Shown one piece after another: positions 58,571 to 62,000 of a stretch of DNA of 62,000 nt. Numbering within the stretch: the first letter of the stretch is position 1; each line of letters begins with the position of its first letter. This DNA is from Zygnema cylindricum (taxonomy: Eukaryota; Streptophyta; Zygnematophyceae; Zygnematales; Zygnemataceae), in the NCBI GenBank assembly GCA_037447655.1, contig JBBHKE010002052.1:313185-375184 (forward strand), in the 5' to 3' direction. The position numbers were made by a program, and so were the translations under genes. A model generated the notes under the pieces. That model saw only the letters and a program-made list of their open reading frames with translations. It made no database searches and was not told the DNA's origin.

Positions 58571-60641
58571 CTGTTTGCAGAAACACAAGGACAAAAGGAC
58601 AAAACGAGAAGAAAAAGGGAGAGAGTTTTTTAGGGCAAGAACGATTAGGAAAAACCAGAAAGGCAAAGAGACACCTGACAAATACAAGCTCAAGTACTGC
58701 AATAATGAATAGTTTGGGACAGTTTCGGAAAACGATTCAAAATAAGACCACAGTCGATTTTACTAAAACTACCATCAAGAACCTTTCAGATAAAAATGGA
58801 TATAAAAACTTAGTGATGTACAACCAATAGGCATTGCCGCTAATCAATATGTACTTTTTGGAGAGTAACAATAACTGATATATTGAACGGCCAATAATCG
58901 CGACATGGACGACATTGATTTCAGTTTTTACAGATTAAAAAAGCTGCCATCAGCTGTCCGTTTATGGTTTAATTGAGGAAGGAAAAGAAGAAATGAACTG
59001 GAGGTGGAAGAGAGGAGAGGAGAGGCAAGAAGGGAAGTCTTTTTGTCTGATTGTCTGTCCTAATTCCTTGATTCACTTGATAACTTCTTTAGGATGTTTT
59101 CCCTTGAGACTAATCTTGTCCGTGACAAGGTACAAAAAAAGAAGAAAAGTTTTTGATGCACTAGTTCATACGTAATCCTTTGGCCTAACCTTAAAAACTT
59201 AAAAACTGTGCGTTCGACACCTTTAGAGCTGCAGGATGTCTCCCTTTCCACAGATCTCCATCATTGAAAATGTGCAAAACACATTTGAAAACTTTGCACC
59301 TCAAGATTTTGAACAATATCCTACGTTACTAAATTATTTGCAGCACGCATTCAGCTGTAAAATGTCAATCACCTTTAGTGAGAATAAAAAAAAAAAGGCC
59401 GACCATCGGCAATTATCGCGAAGTCGATAGTTATCGGCGAGACCGACAACTATGGCCTTTTCAAAATCTTGATAATACGATATACCAACAAAGCCATATA
59501 TCGTCTGCGATTTCAATCGGTGTACATCACTACAAAAAATAAAACTGAGATGTGAAAAGAAACTGTCAATAGTGGATAGCTTAAATTCTTTAGCACTAAA
59601 ACAAAACGTAAAACTCAGACCTCCTCCTGCAATGAAAGCCAAGTAATTCCATCCTTCCCTCTGTCTCTCTCTCCCCTCACCCTCAAGATCGTACATTATT
59701 CTATGATTATTGTTGAATATTGTTGATAGTGATTATTGATTATGATTATGGATACAAGCACAAAAGACAGGCTTACTAAGATTCTTTTCGTCCAAACGTT
59801 TAAAAGGTTCAGTTAAGGCTAGTATTTCGGGTTTTTTTTAGGATTTTGTTTAGGAAGGTCTAGCCAACGTACCAGAGGTGTCCATATTTTAAGAAACAAC
59901 AATCCTAACGCCCAATCTTAGTAGAGAAGAAAAACGGGACTGTCGTCGATCGGGACTCGAAGAGGAACAACTACTAAAAGTTTGAATAAAAGACCGATTA
60001 GAACCAGTACCACTCCCACCTGCAATTATCCACAAATGCCAAAAAATCGAACACATACACCACAATCATCACAATTAGTGTGGATTTTGTCTATAAAAGA
60101 AAAGGCTAAAGAGCAAACACAGTAGAACGCAATCAATGCAAAGAGTGTGGATTCACTTTTTTTTCACACAAAAACGCCAAAAAAAGAAAGTATTTGATAA
60201 ATGCAATCACCACAATTAAGGTGGGAATTTTTTTCTTCAATTCTTTTTACCCAAAAAGGCCCAAAGATCAGACCGGAAAAGGTGGTGACTGTAATTGGTG
60301 TGATTTCATTTTTTTTACTCAGTTGTAGTGGGATTTTATTATTAGTGAAAAAATTTCCCAAGTTTACTTTATTACAATGGAATCGATAGAAACCTAAAAA
60401 ACCAGAAACCCTAAAAACCCAAAAAAAATGAAAAACCAGTGATATTTTCACATCGGGTCTGTGATTCAGAAAACTAACTCATGCTTCAAGAACGATTGAA
60501 GTTCACTTTCATTACACCAACAATTAAAAACCCAAAAAGAAAGACGATAACAACAGAGAATTAAAAAAACAGTCTTAACAACAATCCCTTGCTTTTTTTT
60601 TTCTCCCTTTTTTGTAAAAATAGCTCCTTTTTCCAACTTAC
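58571..60641 (-). other. SUD1 intron(s); an expected exon not found
   Basis: Sequence between the two SUD1 exons. Plant homologues have about 60 residues between the parts encoded by these exons, including another membrane segment. No open stretch resembling it was found, though a short or diverged exon could be missed. Contains the duplicated TATCG-rich fold-back at 59,400-59,530. Confidence 0.45.
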
Positions 60642-60802
60642 CCAGAGTGCTAATAAAGCGGTACTTTTAAGTACAGTTCCGGCCCATTTGAGGACATGGA
60701 ATAAAACTCTCTCGTTGTGAGTTTGAAGATAACTCGAAACATATTTTAATCCGGCCACCGATCCCCGCAAAACATAACAACCGATACCAAAAGCATACAT
60801 GT
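60642..60802 (-). CDS. SUD1: SUD1/Doa10-like E3 ubiquitin ligase, internal exon
   Basis: TTTTTGCAG acceptor and GTAAGT donor enclose 161 nt: two bases completing the previous codon, then 53 codons ending in phase 0. It encodes MYAFGIGCYVLRGSVAGLKY and VLKWAGTVLKSTALLALW, matching the region after the KCND motif of plant SUD1 (D-L-Y-A-F-x-I-G, then W-K-W-x-G-x-V-x-K-S-x-x-L-L-x-x-W). The exon that should precede it, encoding a KCN end in phase 1, is present in the left pseudogene copy at 21,117-21,276 and for this gene must lie beyond the window. Confidence 0.85.
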
Positions 60803-62000
60803 CTGCAAAAATGACAAGGAAAATGCTTCCAAAAAGAGGTTAAAAGAGTTACAAAATATTGAGTCAAAATAAAGCTAAAAAGAGTCAGAACTAAGACTTT
60901 TGTGCAAAGGAAGAAAGAAGGAAAAAAGAGAAAAAGTTTTAACAAAAACTAAATTATTTGTGTTAGAAAGAAAGAAAGGGAAAACGAAACATCAATTTTG
61001 AAGACAAAAAAAGAAAATAGGAAGAGACTCACAAAATACTCTGCATAGACAGTTCTTCAAAGCAGGAAATAAACAAAAACAGAAAAAAATATAACAGAAT
61101 AGACTGATTGTTCTTCCACAACAGTCTTCCACAAAAAAACCCCAAAAAAGACAAAAACTCACACAAAAAATGGGAACGGAAACAAACCAGAAACTTTATA
61201 ATAGATAAAAAATATCTGTTGTATATTATCAATTTATCCTCGATGTATCCCGATGCGATATGTGTCGTGCATTGTATTAACTAGTGTTGTGTATCGGTAG
61301 CTTTTTACCAATAATAGATGCGTACCTTTTATTTTACCAACTGGTAAACGATAAATCGGATTGATATATCGGTAAGTAAGTTATCACAACATTTAACCAA
61401 TATGTCGGTCCGACATGCCGATAAAAACTTATCGCGATAACTGACTTGGTTTCCATTGCAAAGACTTTTTTGTGCGTGAATTCTGCGCAGTCCGTCCTGG
61501 ATTTCCGTACAAAGTACGCATCAGATAGTGAAACATGACATGACAAACTATATACTGTAAACAGTATAATACTACATAGTATGTAGTGCTAGTGCATAGT
61601 AATACTATAAACTTTCATATGTATGGGTGATAACAAATTAATTCGTCTCGAAGCAATATACCAGGCCCCTTTGCCGTTTGATACCCAATAATATTGGTTA
61701 TCGGAATTATCGCGATAGGAAATTCACCGATACAAAGCACTAGTATCAATGGGTGCTTACATTTGTATCAGAATATATACATATCGAGCACGATATTCGA
61801 CACGCGATGCAGGATACTTGCGGGGAGGTACAGTATCGACAGAGGGAACTGCCAGCAGAAATGAACAAAAAAACAAAATCCTACAAAATGTGAAAAGCAC
61901 TGGCAGCCTGAACTGAAGATTACGGACATATGCGCCAATAATTGAGCATGCTTCAGCCATCCAATTATACCTCAATAGCCTGCTGTACTTTTGAGCACCA
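60803..62000. other. Probable SUD1 intron; TATCG-rich segment
   Basis: No further SUD1 exon was recognised. From about 61,220 to 61,770 the sequence is rich in ATCGG/TATCG/CGATA motifs (for example ATCGGAATTATCGCGATAGG), resembling the fold-back repeats at 18.7, 35.5 and 59.4 kb. The 72-codon minus frame at 61,757-61,975 is hydrophobic in part but matches nothing known to me. Confidence 0.4.

Larger units (their letters stand above)
54580..60050. repeat. Segmental duplication, right copy
   Basis: Partner of 12,440-19,340 (see that entry for block pairs). It contains the LRR gene 2 5' end and the SUD1 last exon, both with open frames, so this is the better-preserved copy. It has about 430 bp at 57,480-57,900 that the left copy lacks. 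Confidence 0.85.

Noticed and set aside
58571-58702. N-terminal extension of the SUD1 last-exon frame
   Set aside because: The extension lies upstream of a good acceptor, and the protein family match begins at the acceptor.

Overview
The window looks like nuclear DNA of a streptophyte (land plant or charophyte-grade green alga). Four things point there: plant-class 24-residue leucine-rich repeats (core LSGSIPSSIGQLTSL), the C-terminus of a Doa10/SUD1/MARCH6-type membrane E3 ubiquitin ligase, a degenerate Ty1/copia element, and an AAACCCTAA telobox upstream of a gene start. A Chara-like genome is only a guess. All recognisable genes are on the minus strand, are split by introns, and sit in very repeat-rich DNA. 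No bacterial features, tRNA, rRNA or CRISPR were seen.

Layout. 1-4.94 kb is a TTCACA/TTCACG hexamer array. At 5.24 kb lies one 72-nt LRR exon. 6.15-12.26 kb is a copia element, broken in many places. 13.0-13.35 kb holds the signal-peptide and LRR-N-terminal exons of LRR gene 1, which is degenerate. 17.3-21.3 kb holds two exons of a SUD1-like pseudogene. 22-26 kb is a tandem duplication carrying exon-like segments. 26-32 kb has little that can be assigned apart from one unrecognised candidate exon. 32.5-55.85 kb is LRR gene 2, with introns of 0.05 to 9.3 kb. 58.1-60.8 kb holds the last exon and one further 3' exon of an intact-looking SUD1-like gene that runs off the window.

Central object. 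LRR gene 2 (5' end at 55,852, minus strand) can be traced through eleven exons by splice sites and reading phase. These are signal peptide, LRR N-terminal domain, an extended LRR exon, six 72-nt LRR exons, a cap plus Cys-rich exon, and a proline-rich SPPP exon. Each 72-nt exon encodes 24 residues and both of its ends are phase 2, so any exon can be skipped, repeated or moved without breaking frame. The framework is nearly identical from exon to exon. The variable residues cluster at the exon ends, where the exposed concave face of the LRR solenoid would be. The same exon, with its flanking intron, has been copied repeatedly, and the introns have filled with hexamer arrays, polypyrimidine tracts, a 15-bp minisatellite and TA-rich repeats.

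The pair [LRR gene + SUD1 3' end] occurs twice, at about 5-21 kb and about 32-61 kb, which indicates an old tandem segmental duplication. The left copy is decayed: a frameshift and stop in LRR exon 2, a copia insertion between its N-terminal and LRR exons, and a nonsense codon and lost splice acceptor in SUD1. The right copy keeps its frames. All exon structures are inferred from sequence alone, without transcripts.
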